A stretch of 6,707 bases of DNA, taken from an uncultured Solirubrobacterales bacterium (GTDB lineage Bacteria > Actinomycetota > Thermoleophilia > Solirubrobacterales > 70-9). The stretch covers positions 1-6,707 of the forward strand of contig CALEMO010000227.1 in the NCBI GenBank assembly GCA_937910825.1. The letters are read 5' to 3'. Position 1 is the first letter of the stretch, and each line of letters opens with the position of its first letter. The position numbers and the translations under genes are program-made. A model generated the notes under the pieces. The model searched no databases and had not been told where the DNA came from. It saw only the letters and a program-made list of their open reading frames with translations. This document shows, piece after piece, positions 1-6,698 of the stretch.

Positions 1-2
1 CC

Positions 3-1202
3 TTCCTGGGCGGCCTTCTGGTTGCCGTGCTCAGCTTTGGCGCGGTTTCAGCCGGACTGATCGGAAAGAACGAGACGACGACCAGGACCATTGCTACCGC
101 AAGCCCGGTTGCCGATGCAGGCGGCCAGGATCTGGTCAACCAGATATACGAACGTGACGGCGACGGCGTTGGTTTCATCACGGCTTCAGGCGTTTCCACA
201 GGTTCCAGCCAGTTCGACCCCTACGGACAGTCCCAGCAAGGTACTGCCACCGGCTCCGGCTTCCTGATCGACAAGGAAGGTCACATGGTGACCAACAACC
301 ACGTAGTCAGCGGCTCCGACAGCATTACCGTGGCCTTCGGCGATTCCGAGACCTCGTATGACGCCAAACTGGTCGGCTCTGATGAATCGAGCGACCTCGC
401 ACTGCTCAAGGTGGATGCTCCTGAAGATGCGCTGAAGCCACTGTCGATCGGAAGTTCGGATGAAATGAAGGTCGGGGATCCGGTGGTCGCGATCGGCAAT
501 CCGTTCGGGCTCGACCGCACGGTGACCACCGGCATCGTTTCGGCGCTCCAGCGAGAGATTCAGAGCACCAATGGCTTTTCAATTTCCAACGTGATCCAGA
601 CCGATGCATCGATTAACCCCGGTAACTCCGGCGGTCCGCTGATCAACGCTGGCGGCGAAGTGATCGGCGTGAATTCCCAGATTGCGACCGGAGGCAGCGG
701 CAATGGCAGCGTCGGCATCGGTTTCGCCATTCCCTCGGACACGGTCACCAGCGTCGTCGACCAGTTGAAAGAAGACGGAACGGTCGAGCATGCGTTCCTC
801 GGCATCAGTGGCGCAGCGCTCAGCCCGCAGATCTCGGACGCGCTCAACCTTGACTTTGATTCCGGCATTCTGCTTCAGGATGTGACCAAAGGAAGCGGCG
901 CCGACGATGCTGGTCTCAAGGGTGGCTCCGAGGCGGTGACAGTTGACGGCATCCAGGTCCTGGCCGGCGGCGACATCATTACCCGGGTAAACGGCGAAGA
1001 CGTCACATCGATGGAGTCGGTCGTGGCCCTGATCAACGAAGCCAAAGTTGGCGACAAAGTTGACATGACGATCGTTCGCGACGGTGAATCCAAAGATGTG
1101 ACGGTCACGCTGGGCGACCGACCGGCCGATTCGTCCGGCTCATCGTCGCAGGACCAGCCGCAGGGCGGACAGCCGCAGTTGCCGCCCGGCTTCGGTCGAT
1201 AG
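3..1202 (+). CDS. HtrA/DegP-like trypsin-type serine protease with PDZ domain (5' end cut by window)
   Basis: The frame is open to the left edge, so the true start is outside the window. The first GTG (27) lies inside a hydrophobic segment (FLGGLLVAVLSFGAVSAGLIG) and is unlikely to be the start. That segment would be a signal-anchor helix holding the protease on the outer face of the membrane. Counting from the GTG at 27, the trypsin-like domain spans about residues 72-250. Its catalytic triad is visible: His92 in TNNHVVSG, Asp123 in SDLALLKVD and Ser201 in GNSGGPL. A single PDZ domain follows (about 255-365), opening with the carboxylate-binding-type FLGI and containing GGDIITRVNGEDV. A low-complexity Ser/Gln/Gly/Pro tail ends the protein. 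Family role: ATP-independent quality-control protease/chaperone for misfolded envelope proteins. All three catalytic residues are present, so it should be active; the substrate is unknown. It is transcribed towards trpF but separated from it by a hairpin. Confidence 0.93.
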   Translation, partial: FLGGLLVAVLSFGAVSAGLIGKNETTTRTIATASPVADAGGQDLVNQIYERDGDGVGFITASGVSTGSSQFDPYGQSQQGTATGSGFLIDKEGHMVTNNHVVSGSDSITVAFGDSETSYDAKLVGSDESSDLALLKVDAPEDALKPLSIGSSDEMKVGDPVVAIGNPFGLDRTVTTGIVSALQREIQSTNGFSISNVIQTDASINPGNSGGPLINAGGEVIGVNSQIATGGSGNGSVGIGFAIPSDTVTSVVDQLKEDGTVEHAFLGISGAALSPQISDALNLDFDSGILLQDVTKGSGADDAGLKGGSEAVTVDGIQVLAGGDIITRVNGEDVTSMESVVALINEAKVGDKVDMTIVRDGESKDVTVTLGDRPADSSGSSSQDQPQGGQPQLPPGFGR

Positions 1203-1239
1203 CGGATTTCCGAGGACCTCGAGCGCGATTTCAGGACAA

Positions 1240-1265
1240 TTTGAGGGCCCGGCTTGGCCCTCGAA
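1240..1265 (+). terminator. Strong hairpin after the HtrA gene; candidate terminator
   Basis: A perfect 7-bp GC-rich inverted repeat, GAGGGCC (1243-1249) and GGCCCTC (1256-1262), has a 6-base loop. The stem extends outward by a T-G wobble and two T-A pairs. It lies 38 bases after the HtrA stop. No uninterrupted T-tract follows (the sequence runs GAAATGCCTTTGCC), so it is not a classical intrinsic terminator. It may be a non-canonical terminator of the kind common in high-GC bacteria, or a 3'-end stabilising structure. Confidence 0.5.
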
Positions 1266-1290
1266 ATGCCTTTGCCTTAAACTTGGGGCA
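1254..1290 (+). promoter_or_regulatory. Candidate leaderless-type promoter for trpFBA
   Basis: TAAACT at 1278-1283 fits the TANNNT -10 consensus. TTGGCC at 1254-1259 is a partial -35 (TTGACA-like), with an 18-bp spacer. With the usual 6-7 base distance, transcription would begin at or within a base or two of the A of the trpF ATG (1290). This would give a leaderless mRNA. It fits the absence of a usable Shine-Dalgarno: the only G-run, GGGG at 1285-1288, is one base from the ATG. The -35 overlaps the right arm of the preceding hairpin. This is motif matching only. Confidence 0.4.
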
Positions 1291-1925
1291 TGAAGGTAAA
1301 GGTCTGCGGAATAACCAATCTCGAAGACGCTGAAGAAGCGGTGGGTCTCGGCGCCTGGGCGATCGGCCTGATCCACAGCAAGCAGAGCCCGCGCTCGGTC
1401 AAGTTCAGCGTCGCCGCAGAGATCGGTGCTGCTTTCCGCCGCGACGCGGAAATCGTCGGCGTATTCGTGAATCCGACACTTGACCGGGTGATCGAATCGG
1501 TTGAGAACGCCAACCTCAGCATGGTCCAGCTCAGCGGAAACGAAGGCAGTTTGTTCTGCTCCGAGGTCGCCCGCCGCACCGGTGTCAAAGTGGTCAAGGC
1601 GATTCACGTCGCCGACGCCGGAGACATCAGCGGGGCGGCCTCCTACCACACTGATTTCCATCTCTTCGATACCGATAGAGCGGGCCTCGCCGGCGGCACC
1701 GGATCGACTTTTGACTGGGACCTGCTCGGTGGCTACCACTCGGACATTCCATTCCTGCTCGCGGGCGGCCTGAATCCCGAGAACGTGACCGAAGGGATCC
1801 GGCGTGTCCGGCCCGATGGCGTCGACGTCGCCAGCGGGGTCGAGTCCGAGCCGGGGCTGAAGGATCACTACAAACTCGCCCGCTTTTTCGAGGCAGCCCG
1901 CTATACGCCAGTGGCCGGCGCGTGA
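1290..1925 (+). CDS. trpF: Phosphoribosylanthranilate isomerase
   Basis: Cytosolic (beta/alpha)8-barrel enzyme of tryptophan synthesis. It catalyses the Amadori rearrangement of N-(5'-phosphoribosyl)anthranilate to CdRP. At 211 residues it has the normal length for a stand-alone TrpF. Visible signatures are KVCGIT at the N-terminus with the catalytic base Cys6, SPRSV with the substrate-binding Arg35, and the catalytic acid Asp127 in HLFDTD. Phosphate-binding glycines lie in GGTGSTFDW (135-143), [11 protein letters not shown] (157-166) and [10 protein letters not shown] (177-186), followed by PGLKD. One oddity: the usually conserved VQLHG motif reads VQLSG (79-83), with Ser82 where His is expected. 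The ATG at 1290 is chosen because it directly precedes the conserved KVKVCGIT strand. It is the first gene of trpFBA; its stop overlaps the trpB start in GTGA. No trpC, trpD, trpE or trpG is in the window. Confidence 0.95.
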   Translation: MKVKVCGITNLEDAEEAVGLGAWAIGLIHSKQSPRSVKFSVAAEIGAAFRRDAEIVGVFVNPTLDRVIESVENANLSMVQLSGNEGSLFCSEVARRTGVKVVKAIHVADAGDISGAASYHTDFHLFDTDRAGLAGGTGSTFDWDLLGGYHSDIPFLLAGGLNPENVTEGIRRVRPDGVDVASGVESEPGLKDHYKLARFFEAARYTPVAGA

Positions 1926-3106
1926 AAGTCGAAAGCCCGCATGTCCCGGGCCGTTTCGGCCCCTATGGAGGGCGTTATGTGCCCGAAACCCTGATCCCGG
2001 CGCTCGACGAACTCGTGGCGGCCTGGGCTGAGGCCAGGGCTGATCCGGCGTTCTCGGAGCAGCTGGCCGGCCTGCAGCGGGACTACGTCGGCCGCCCGAC
2101 GCCGCTGTACCTCGCTTCCAGGCTCAGCCAGCGGGTCGGTCGAAACGTCTACCTGAAGCGTGAGGACCTTGCCCACACCGGTGCCCACAAGATCAACAAT
2201 GCGCTCGGGCAGGTGCTTCTCGCGAAGCGCATGGGCAAACCGCGGATCATCGCCGAGACCGGCGCTGGCCAGCATGGCGTCGCAGCCGCCACGGCCTGCG
2301 CCCTGCTGGACGTCGAGTGTGTCGTCTACATGGGCAGCGAAGACATCAGGCGCCAGCGCCCCAACGTCGAGCGCATGGGCCTGCTCGGGGCCGAAGTGGT
2401 TCCGGTGGAAGCTGGTGCCAGAACTCTCAAGGAGGCCGTCAGCGCCGCGATACGTGACTGGGTGGCGAACGTAGAAACCACCCACTACGTGATCGGCTCG
2501 GTCGTCGGCCCCGCGCCTTTTCCGACGCTCGTTCGCGACCTTCAGCGGGTGATCGGGGACGAAGCGAGGGTTCAGGCTCTCGAAGCGGAAGGGGCGCTGC
2601 CCGCGCGGGTGATCGCCTGCGTCGGCGGTGGGTCGAACGCGATCGGCACTTTCACCGCCTTCGTACCTGACGAAAACGTGGCCCTGATCGGAGTCGAAGC
2701 TGCCGGCGACGGGGTCGATACCGACCGGCATGGCGCGTCCCTGAGTGCCGGAAGGACTTCAGTTCTCCACGGATCGATGTCGTCGGTGATCGCCGACGAC
2801 GAAGGCCAGATCCTCGAAGCACATTCGATCTCTGCCGGCTTGGACTACCCCGGTGTTGGGCCCGAGCACGCATATCTCAGGGACACCGGACGGGCCGAGT
2901 ACGTCTCGGTCACCGACCTTGAGGCGGTCTCCGCTTTCCGGGAACTCAGCCGACTCGAAGGAATAATCCCGGCGCTGGAATCGTCCCATGCGATCGCCTG
3001 GCTGCTGGGACAGGGCCGCAGCACTGAACCCGGCTACGACCTGGTCTGCCTCTCCGGCCGGGGGGACAAGGATCTGGCAGAAGTAATCGGGCTTGAAGAT
3101 GCCTGA
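1922..3106 (+). CDS. trpB: Tryptophan synthase beta chain
   Basis: PLP enzyme that joins indole, channelled from TrpA, with L-serine to give L-tryptophan. It works as the beta2 core of the alpha2beta2 complex. The 394-residue protein matches the TrpA-dependent TrpB1 type throughout. Landmarks are the N-terminal [30 protein letters not shown] with the PLP Schiff-base Lys90, and [10 protein letters not shown] with the catalytic Glu112. Further on are the PLP-phosphate loop GGGSNA (235-240), [11 protein letters not shown] with Asp308, and the C-terminal LSGRGDKD with Ser378 near the pyridine nitrogen. The start is GTG at 1922, overlapping the trpF stop by 4 bases (GTGA). No good Shine-Dalgarno precedes it, so translation is probably coupled to trpF. 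The 3' end overlaps the trpA start by 8 bases. No key residue is missing. Confidence 0.98.
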   Translation: MKVESPHVPGRFGPYGGRYVPETLIPALDELVAAWAEARADPAFSEQLAGLQRDYVGRPTPLYLASRLSQRVGRNVYLKREDLAHTGAHKINNALGQVLLAKRMGKPRIIAETGAGQHGVAAATACALLDVECVVYMGSEDIRRQRPNVERMGLLGAEVVPVEAGARTLKEAVSAAIRDWVANVETTHYVIGSVVGPAPFPTLVRDLQRVIGDEARVQALEAEGALPARVIACVGGGSNAIGTFTAFVPDENVALIGVEAAGDGVDTDRHGASLSAGRTSVLHGSMSSVIADDEGQILEAHSISAGLDYPGVGPEHAYLRDTGRAEYVSVTDLEAVSAFRELSRLEGIIPALESSHAIAWLLGQGRSTEPGYDLVCLSGRGDKDLAEVIGLEDA

Positions 3107-3893
3107 CATAGAGGCTGCTTTCGCCGGGGCCAGGTCCGAAGGCAGAGCTGCATTGATGCCTTACATGATGGGCGGTTTTCCCGATCCGGAAACCTCGATC
3201 AGGATCGCCAACGCATACGCGGATTCCGGTGCCGATCTGATCGAGCTCGGGGTCCCGTATTCGGACCCGTTGGCCGACGGTCCCGTGATCCACGAAGCTG
3301 CCACCAGCGCCCTCGCGGCGGGCGTGCGCTTCGAAGACGTGCTCGAAGCCTGCCGGGCGGTGAGTGGGCGTCTGCCGGTCGTGCTGATGGCCTATACGAA
3401 CATGGTTCTTGGCTCCCAGGGTCCGGCAGCTTTCGCCGAGCGCTCGCTGGCAGCGGGTGCCTGCGGCGTGATCGTGCCTGACCTGCCGCTCGGGGAGGAC
3501 GAGCCGACCCGGGATCTTCTCAATTCGGCCGGTCTGTCCGTGGTTCCACTGATCGCGCCGACCACGCCGGAGAAGCGCCAGACCGAGATCTGCAGGTTGG
3601 CGGCCGGTTTCGTCTACGTGGTTTCGACCGTAGGAACCACCGGTGAGCGCAATGAGCTTCCGGCAGAGCTGCAGGGCCTGGTCGCCGGGGTGAGCGCCGA
3701 GGCGGATGTCCCGGTCGCGGTGGGATTCGGCATCGGGACGGCAGAACAGGCGGCTGAAGTCGGACGTATCAGCGATGGAGTGATCATCGGATCGAAGCTG
3801 GTGCGGCTGGTAGCGGACGCCGACGGTGGAGATCAGGCGGTTGCCGCCGTCTCCCGGTTTCTGGAGCAGACACGGCGGGCGATGGGCGGGTAG
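3099..3893 (+). CDS. trpA: Tryptophan synthase alpha chain
   Basis: TIM-barrel subunit that cleaves indole-3-glycerol phosphate to indole and glyceraldehyde-3-phosphate, passing indole to TrpB. I chose ATG at 3099 (264 residues) over the in-frame TTG at 3093, which would add only two residues. With the ATG, the catalytic acids fall at Glu49 and Asp60 in [17 protein letters not shown], the same numbers as in the Salmonella enzyme. Other signatures are [10 protein letters not shown] near the N-terminus, [26 protein letters not shown], and [11 protein letters not shown]. The flexible loop region reads [12 protein letters not shown], and the phosphate site is GFGIGTAEQ followed by [10 protein letters not shown]. 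The start overlaps the end of trpB by 8 bases, so the two chains are probably produced coupled and in balance. The 33-base gap to the next gene shows no strong terminator. Confidence 0.97.
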   Translation: MPDIEAAFAGARSEGRAALMPYMMGGFPDPETSIRIANAYADSGADLIELGVPYSDPLADGPVIHEAATSALAAGVRFEDVLEACRAVSGRLPVVLMAYTNMVLGSQGPAAFAERSLAAGACGVIVPDLPLGEDEPTRDLLNSAGLSVVPLIAPTTPEKRQTEICRLAAGFVYVVSTVGTTGERNELPAELQGLVAGVSAEADVPVAVGFGIGTAEQAAEVGRISDGVIIGSKLVRLVADADGGDQAVAAVSRFLEQTRRAMGG

Positions 3894-3912
3894 CCCTTTG
3901 GCCGACTTTCGC

Positions 3913-3927
3913 TAGGATTCGAGCCGA
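3913..3927 (+). promoter_or_regulatory. Possible -10 element just upstream of the small membrane protein gene
   Basis: TAGGAT (3913-3918) matches TANNNT and lies 8 bases before the ATG at 3927, so a transcript would be leaderless or nearly so. No -35-like hexamer is visible at the right spacing; the TTGGCC at 3898-3903 is too close. The motif may be chance, with the gene simply read through from trpA. Confidence 0.25.
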
Positions 3928-4112
3928 TGATCATCCCGGTCACATTCTTCCTCGCCGCCGCCCTGGCTGTTTTTTCCTACTCCCAGGGGCAGGGGGGTCC
4001 GATCGCAGGACTCGTTTTCTTCGGCGTGCTTTTCATCGGCGCTTTCATCCAGTACAGCCAGCCGTTGATCGACATGGTCAGGCCTCACCTGCCCGCAAAG
4101 CTCCGCCGCTAG
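3927..4112 (+). CDS. Small two-helix membrane protein, function unknown
   Basis: I do not recognise this 61-residue protein. It has two hydrophobic segments, about residues 2-19 (IIPVTFFLAAALAVFSYS) and 25-42 (PIAGLVFFGVLFIGAFIQ). They are joined by a short polar Gln/Gly turn (QGQGG), forming a hairpin in the membrane. The C-terminal tail is short and basic (MVRPHLPAKLRR), and by the positive-inside rule both ends should face the cytoplasm. It is supported as a real gene by its good fit between trpA (33-base gap) and pfkA (6-base gap) on the same strand. It also has a coherent membrane profile and sits where no other frame offers a better gene. No Shine-Dalgarno is evident before the ATG. No catalytic motif is seen; function cannot be assigned. 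Confidence 0.7.
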   Translation: MIIPVTFFLAAALAVFSYSQGQGGPIAGLVFFGVLFIGAFIQYSQPLIDMVRPHLPAKLRR

Positions 4113-4118
4113 GGGAGC

Positions 4119-5144
4119 ATGAAGATCGGGGTGCTGACCGGAGGGGGCGATTGTCCCGGTCTCAATGCCGTAATACGGGGCATCGTGCGCCGCGGCGTCT
4201 CTGAATATGGACACGAATTTATTGGTTTTCGGGACGGCTGGCGGGGACCGGTCGAGAACGATTTCCGCCCGCTGACCATCGAATCGGTCCGCGGAATCCT
4301 GCCCCGTGGCGGCACCATTCTCGGTTCTTCGCGGACCAACCCGGTGGAGATGGACGGGGGTGTCGACCGCATCCGCGAGAACCTGAAAGCGGCCGGCATC
4401 GTCGGACTGATCGCGATCGGAGGCGAAGACACCCTCGGCGTCGCCCTGGAAATGAACAGGTCCGGTGTGCCGGTGATCGGTGTGCCGAAGACGATCGACA
4501 ACGACCTCGGCGCAACCGACTACACGTTCGGTTTCGATACGGCGGTGAACATCGCCATGGAAGCAATCGACAGGCTCCATACGACGGCTGAAAGCCACCA
4601 CCGTGTCCTGATCGTCGAGGTCATGGGGCGCCACGCCGGATGGATCGCCTTTCATGCCGGGCTGGCTGGAGGGGCCAACGTGATTCTTATTCCCGAGCAG
4701 GAATTCGACCTTGACCGCGTCTGCGAGTACATTGAACGCCGCTTCAAGGACCAGTATTCGCCGATAGTAGTGGTCTCCGAAGGGGCGAAACCGATTGGCG
4801 GTTTCGACTCGGGCAGGCAGGTGCCGGCTGACGCATTCGGCCACGAACGGCTGGGCGGCGTTGCCCACTGGCTCGAAGGTGAGATCGAGCGCAGGACCGG
4901 CAAAGAAGCACGCGCGACGGTGCTCGGACACGTCCAGCGAGGCGGGACTCCGACCGCGTTCGACCGGGTTCTCGCGACCCGGTTCGGCCTCCACGCAATC
5001 GAGGCCGCAGATCAGGGCCACTGGGGAAAAATGACCGCCCTGCGCTCGACCAGAATCGAACTTGTCGAACTCGCCGACGCGGTTGCCGAGCTGAAGACGG
5101 TGCCGCCCGAGCTTTATCAGGAAGCGGAAGTCTTTTTCGGCTGA
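4119..5144 (+). CDS. pfkA: 6-phosphofructokinase, group III type, predicted pyrophosphate-dependent
   Basis: Cytosolic enzyme that phosphorylates fructose-6-phosphate to fructose-1,6-bisphosphate. The 341 residues run colinearly with the bacterial PFK family. Landmarks are GGGDCPGLN (8-16), LPRGGTILGSSR (61-72) and GGEDT (101-105). PKTIDND (123-129) follows, with the catalytic Asp127. ESHHR carries Arg162, and MGRHAGW covers 169-175. Then come SEGA with Glu221 and LGHVQRGGTP (269-278). The donor site carries Asp104 and Lys124. ATP-dependent E. coli PFK has Gly at both positions, while pyrophosphate-dependent enzymes have Asp and Lys. From memory, the sequence closely resembles the PPi-dependent PFK of Amycolatopsis methanolica. 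PPi use is therefore predicted, which would make the step reversible. An AGGGGAG purine run overlaps the preceding stop but is only one base from the ATG. It is probably co-transcribed with the small membrane protein gene. Confidence 0.95.
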   Translation: MKIGVLTGGGDCPGLNAVIRGIVRRGVSEYGHEFIGFRDGWRGPVENDFRPLTIESVRGILPRGGTILGSSRTNPVEMDGGVDRIRENLKAAGIVGLIAIGGEDTLGVALEMNRSGVPVIGVPKTIDNDLGATDYTFGFDTAVNIAMEAIDRLHTTAESHHRVLIVEVMGRHAGWIAFHAGLAGGANVILIPEQEFDLDRVCEYIERRFKDQYSPIVVVSEGAKPIGGFDSGRQVPADAFGHERLGGVAHWLEGEIERRTGKEARATVLGHVQRGGTPTAFDRVLATRFGLHAIEAADQGHWGKMTALRSTRIELVELADAVAELKTVPPELYQEAEVFFG

Positions 5145-5153
5145 CCGGCAGTC

Positions 5154-5750
5154 TCAGTCGACCGCGATCAGGCTCCTCGCCAGGGGCGCTCCAGGGAACT
5201 GGTGAAGCCGTCCGCCGGTGGCGAGGTCACCTACGTCTATCGTCTTGAATCCCGCCTCCGAGAAGATCCCGCCGACCTTGTCTTTCGCTTCCGAATCGTC
5301 GCCTGAGACGAAAAGCACCCTCCGGCCAACGGAAGTGACCGGGTCCCCGGCCAGCACCTCTGCGGCCAGGGTATTGGCCGTTTTCACGACCCGGGCCCCA
5401 GGCACCATCTGCGCGAAGACTTCGCTTGAGCTTCTGCCCCCGAGGTCGGCCGCCTTGTAATCGGGTGGAAGTACAGCGTTATTGGCATCGATCACGACCC
5501 TGCCCTGCCAGTCGGGCAACCCACTGAGCGCTGACTCCAGGTGTACCCACGGAACCGCCACGGCCACGATGTCCTGGGAAGCGGCCTCTTTTATCGTTCC
5601 GGCGCCGGCTCCAGGGCCGAGCCGCTCGACCAGATCGACAAGTGTCTCGGGCCCGCGGCTGTTGGCGATCTGCACTTCGTGGCCAGCGCAAAGCACCTGG
5701 GTGGCGATCGCCTGTCCGATGTTGCCGGCTCCGATAACTCCGACCTTCAT
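5154..5750 (-). CDS. NADPH-dependent oxidoreductase of the F420-dependent NADP reductase (Fno-like) family
   Basis: Soluble single-domain Rossmann protein of 198 residues. It begins with the dinucleotide-binding motif VGVIGAGNIG (GxGxxG at 7-12). NSR follows at the end of the second strand (30-32), where Ser-Arg suits the 2'-phosphate of NADP(H). VAVAVPW (62-68) and VVIDANN (85-91) match the later Rossmann strands, and VVKTANTLAAEVLA (121-134) is typical of the F420_oxidored family. The C-terminal half has the family's LFVSGDDSEAK and DVGDLATGGRL blocks. Family members move hydride between NADP(H) and F420 or other acceptors. No residue visible here proves F420 use, so the substrate remains open. 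The gene starts 3 bases after the upstream SDR stop, with a clear Shine-Dalgarno. Its stop lies 9 bases from the convergent pfkA stop. Confidence 0.85.
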   Translation of the reverse strand: MKVGVIGAGNIGQAIATQVLCAGHEVQIANSRGPETLVDLVERLGPGAGAGTIKEAASQDIVAVAVPWVHLESALSGLPDWQGRVVIDANNAVLPPDYKAADLGGRSSSEVFAQMVPGARVVKTANTLAAEVLAGDPVTSVGRRVLFVSGDDSEAKDKVGGIFSEAGFKTIDVGDLATGGRLHQFPGAPLARSLIAVD

Positions 5751-5753
5751 CGC

Positions 5754-6698
5754 TCAGCCCCTCAGCAGGTTGGCCAGAGCGCCATCAATCTCCGGCTGCT
5801 TGAACTCGTAGCCGTTTTCGGTCGCATGGCGCGGATAGACCCGCTGTCCTTCGGTCAGGATCTGACCGAATTCGTTGCCTCGCATCGCTTTCAGGGCGAA
5901 GCCGGGAATCGGCATGATCGCGGGCCGGCTGACTGCTTTGCCGAGTGCTTTTGAAAATTCCTTGTTGGTGACAGGGTTCGGCGCTGTGGCGTTGACCGGA
6001 CCGCTGGCGGACTCGGTGTCCAGCGCCCAGAGCAGGATCCCAACCTGATCGTGGCGGTGGATCCACGACATGTACTGCTTGCCGCTGCCGATCGGGCCGC
6101 CGACGCCGAGCTTGAAGGGTGTCAGCAGCTCCCCGAGCAGGCCGCCACGGGGGTCGAGCACGTGGCCGGTCCGGATCTTGGCGACGCGCAGGCCACTCTC
6201 CGCTACCGAGTCGGCGGCCTCTTCCCACTTGACAACCACATCGGCGAGGAAGTCGTCTCCCGGTTCGGCGTCTTCGTAGAGCAGGTCATCACCGCGGTCG
6301 CCGTAGTAGCCGATCGCTGAGCCCGAGATGAAGATTTCGGGCTTGGCCTCTGCTGTTGCGATCGCTTCGGCAAGATTCTTGGTCGCCTTGATCCTGCTTC
6401 GGGCGATGCGGTCCTTCACTTCGTCGTTCCAGCGCTGGTTGATCGGTTCGCCGGCGAGGTTGATCACTGCGTCGGCCGCGTCGAGTGCCTCGGCCGGGGG
6501 ACGTCCCATAGTCGGCTCCCAGCCGTACCATTCGGCCGTGGGCTGAGCCTGACGGGCCTTGTCAGGGTTGCGGCTGAGGCCGATCACCTGATCGCCCCGG
6601 TTGATCAATGCGTTGCAGAGGCCCGCGCCGATCATTCCGGATGCTCCGGTGACGAGGATTTTCCGGCTGGACGAGTCTGAGGTGTTTTTCTGCGCCAT
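5754..6698 (-). CDS. TIGR01777-type SDR / NAD-dependent epimerase-like protein (YfcH/SDR39U1 family)
   Basis: Extended short-chain dehydrogenase-like protein of 314 residues, near the family's usual length. After a polar 12-residue N-terminus comes the Rossmann motif ILVTGASGMIG (TGxxGxxG at 17-24). LSRNP (41-45) ends the second strand. INLAGEPINQRW (79-90) is the hallmark block of TIGR01777, followed by ISGSAIGYYG (124-133) with the SDR-type Ser and Tyr. RTGHVLDPRGG (176-186), TPFKLGVGGPIGSGKQ (193-208) and SWIHRHD (211-217) are also diagnostic. GPVNATAPNPVTNKEF (233-248) precedes a C-terminal DUF1731-like part ending in YEFKQPEIDGAL. The reaction and substrate of this family are not established. 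The ATG at 6698 leaves only 9 bases of upstream sequence, so promoter and possible upstream operon members cannot be seen. It is followed after 3 bases by the Fno-like reductase gene, with which it probably shares one mRNA. Confidence 0.92.
   Translation of the reverse strand: MAQKNTSDSSSRKILVTGASGMIGAGLCNALINRGDQVIGLSRNPDKARQAQPTAEWYGWEPTMGRPPAEALDAADAVINLAGEPINQRWNDEVKDRIARSRIKATKNLAEAIATAEAKPEIFISGSAIGYYGDRGDDLLYEDAEPGDDFLADVVVKWEEAADSVAESGLRVAKIRTGHVLDPRGGLLGELLTPFKLGVGGPIGSGKQYMSWIHRHDQVGILLWALDTESASGPVNATAPNPVTNKEFSKALGKAVSRPAIMPIPGFALKAMRGNEFGQILTEGQRVYPRHATENGYEFKQPEIDGALANLLRG
5758..5763 (-). promoter_or_regulatory. Shine-Dalgarno for the Fno-like reductase, inside the end of the SDR gene
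   Basis: On the minus strand GAGGGG stands 7 bases before the ATG whose first base is 5750. It lies within the last codons of the upstream SDR gene, which ends TGA-gcg-ATG. This supports the chosen start and suggests coupled translation of the two genes. It is the best-placed Shine-Dalgarno in the window. Confidence 0.7.

Noticed and set aside
27..29. GTG as the true start of the HtrA gene
   Set aside because: The frame is open to the window edge and the preceding codons continue the same hydrophobic helix, so the GTG is most likely an internal Val codon.
1140..1868. Long minus-strand open frame (242 codons) opposite trpF
   Set aside because: It lies antisense to trpF and the HtrA tail, and its composition shows no recognisable domain. 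It is a typical shadow frame in GC-rich DNA.
1901..2731. Minus-strand open frame (276 codons) opposite trpB
   Set aside because: It is fully antisense to highly conserved trpB and has no motif of its own.
3093..3095. TTG as trpA start
   Set aside because: It would add only two residues and has no better ribosome-binding site. The ATG at 3099 gives canonical numbering of the catalytic residues.
3880..3903. Short inverted repeats after trpA (GGGC/GCCC and GCC/GGC) as a terminator
   Set aside because: The stems are only 3-4 bp, overlap the stop codon and have no T-tract, so they are not distinguishable from chance.
3912..5021. Long minus-strand open frame (369 codons) opposite the small membrane protein gene and pfkA
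   Set aside because: It covers well-recognised plus-strand pfkA. Its translation is His/Asp/Arg-rich without family motifs, as expected for the antisense of a high-GC gene.
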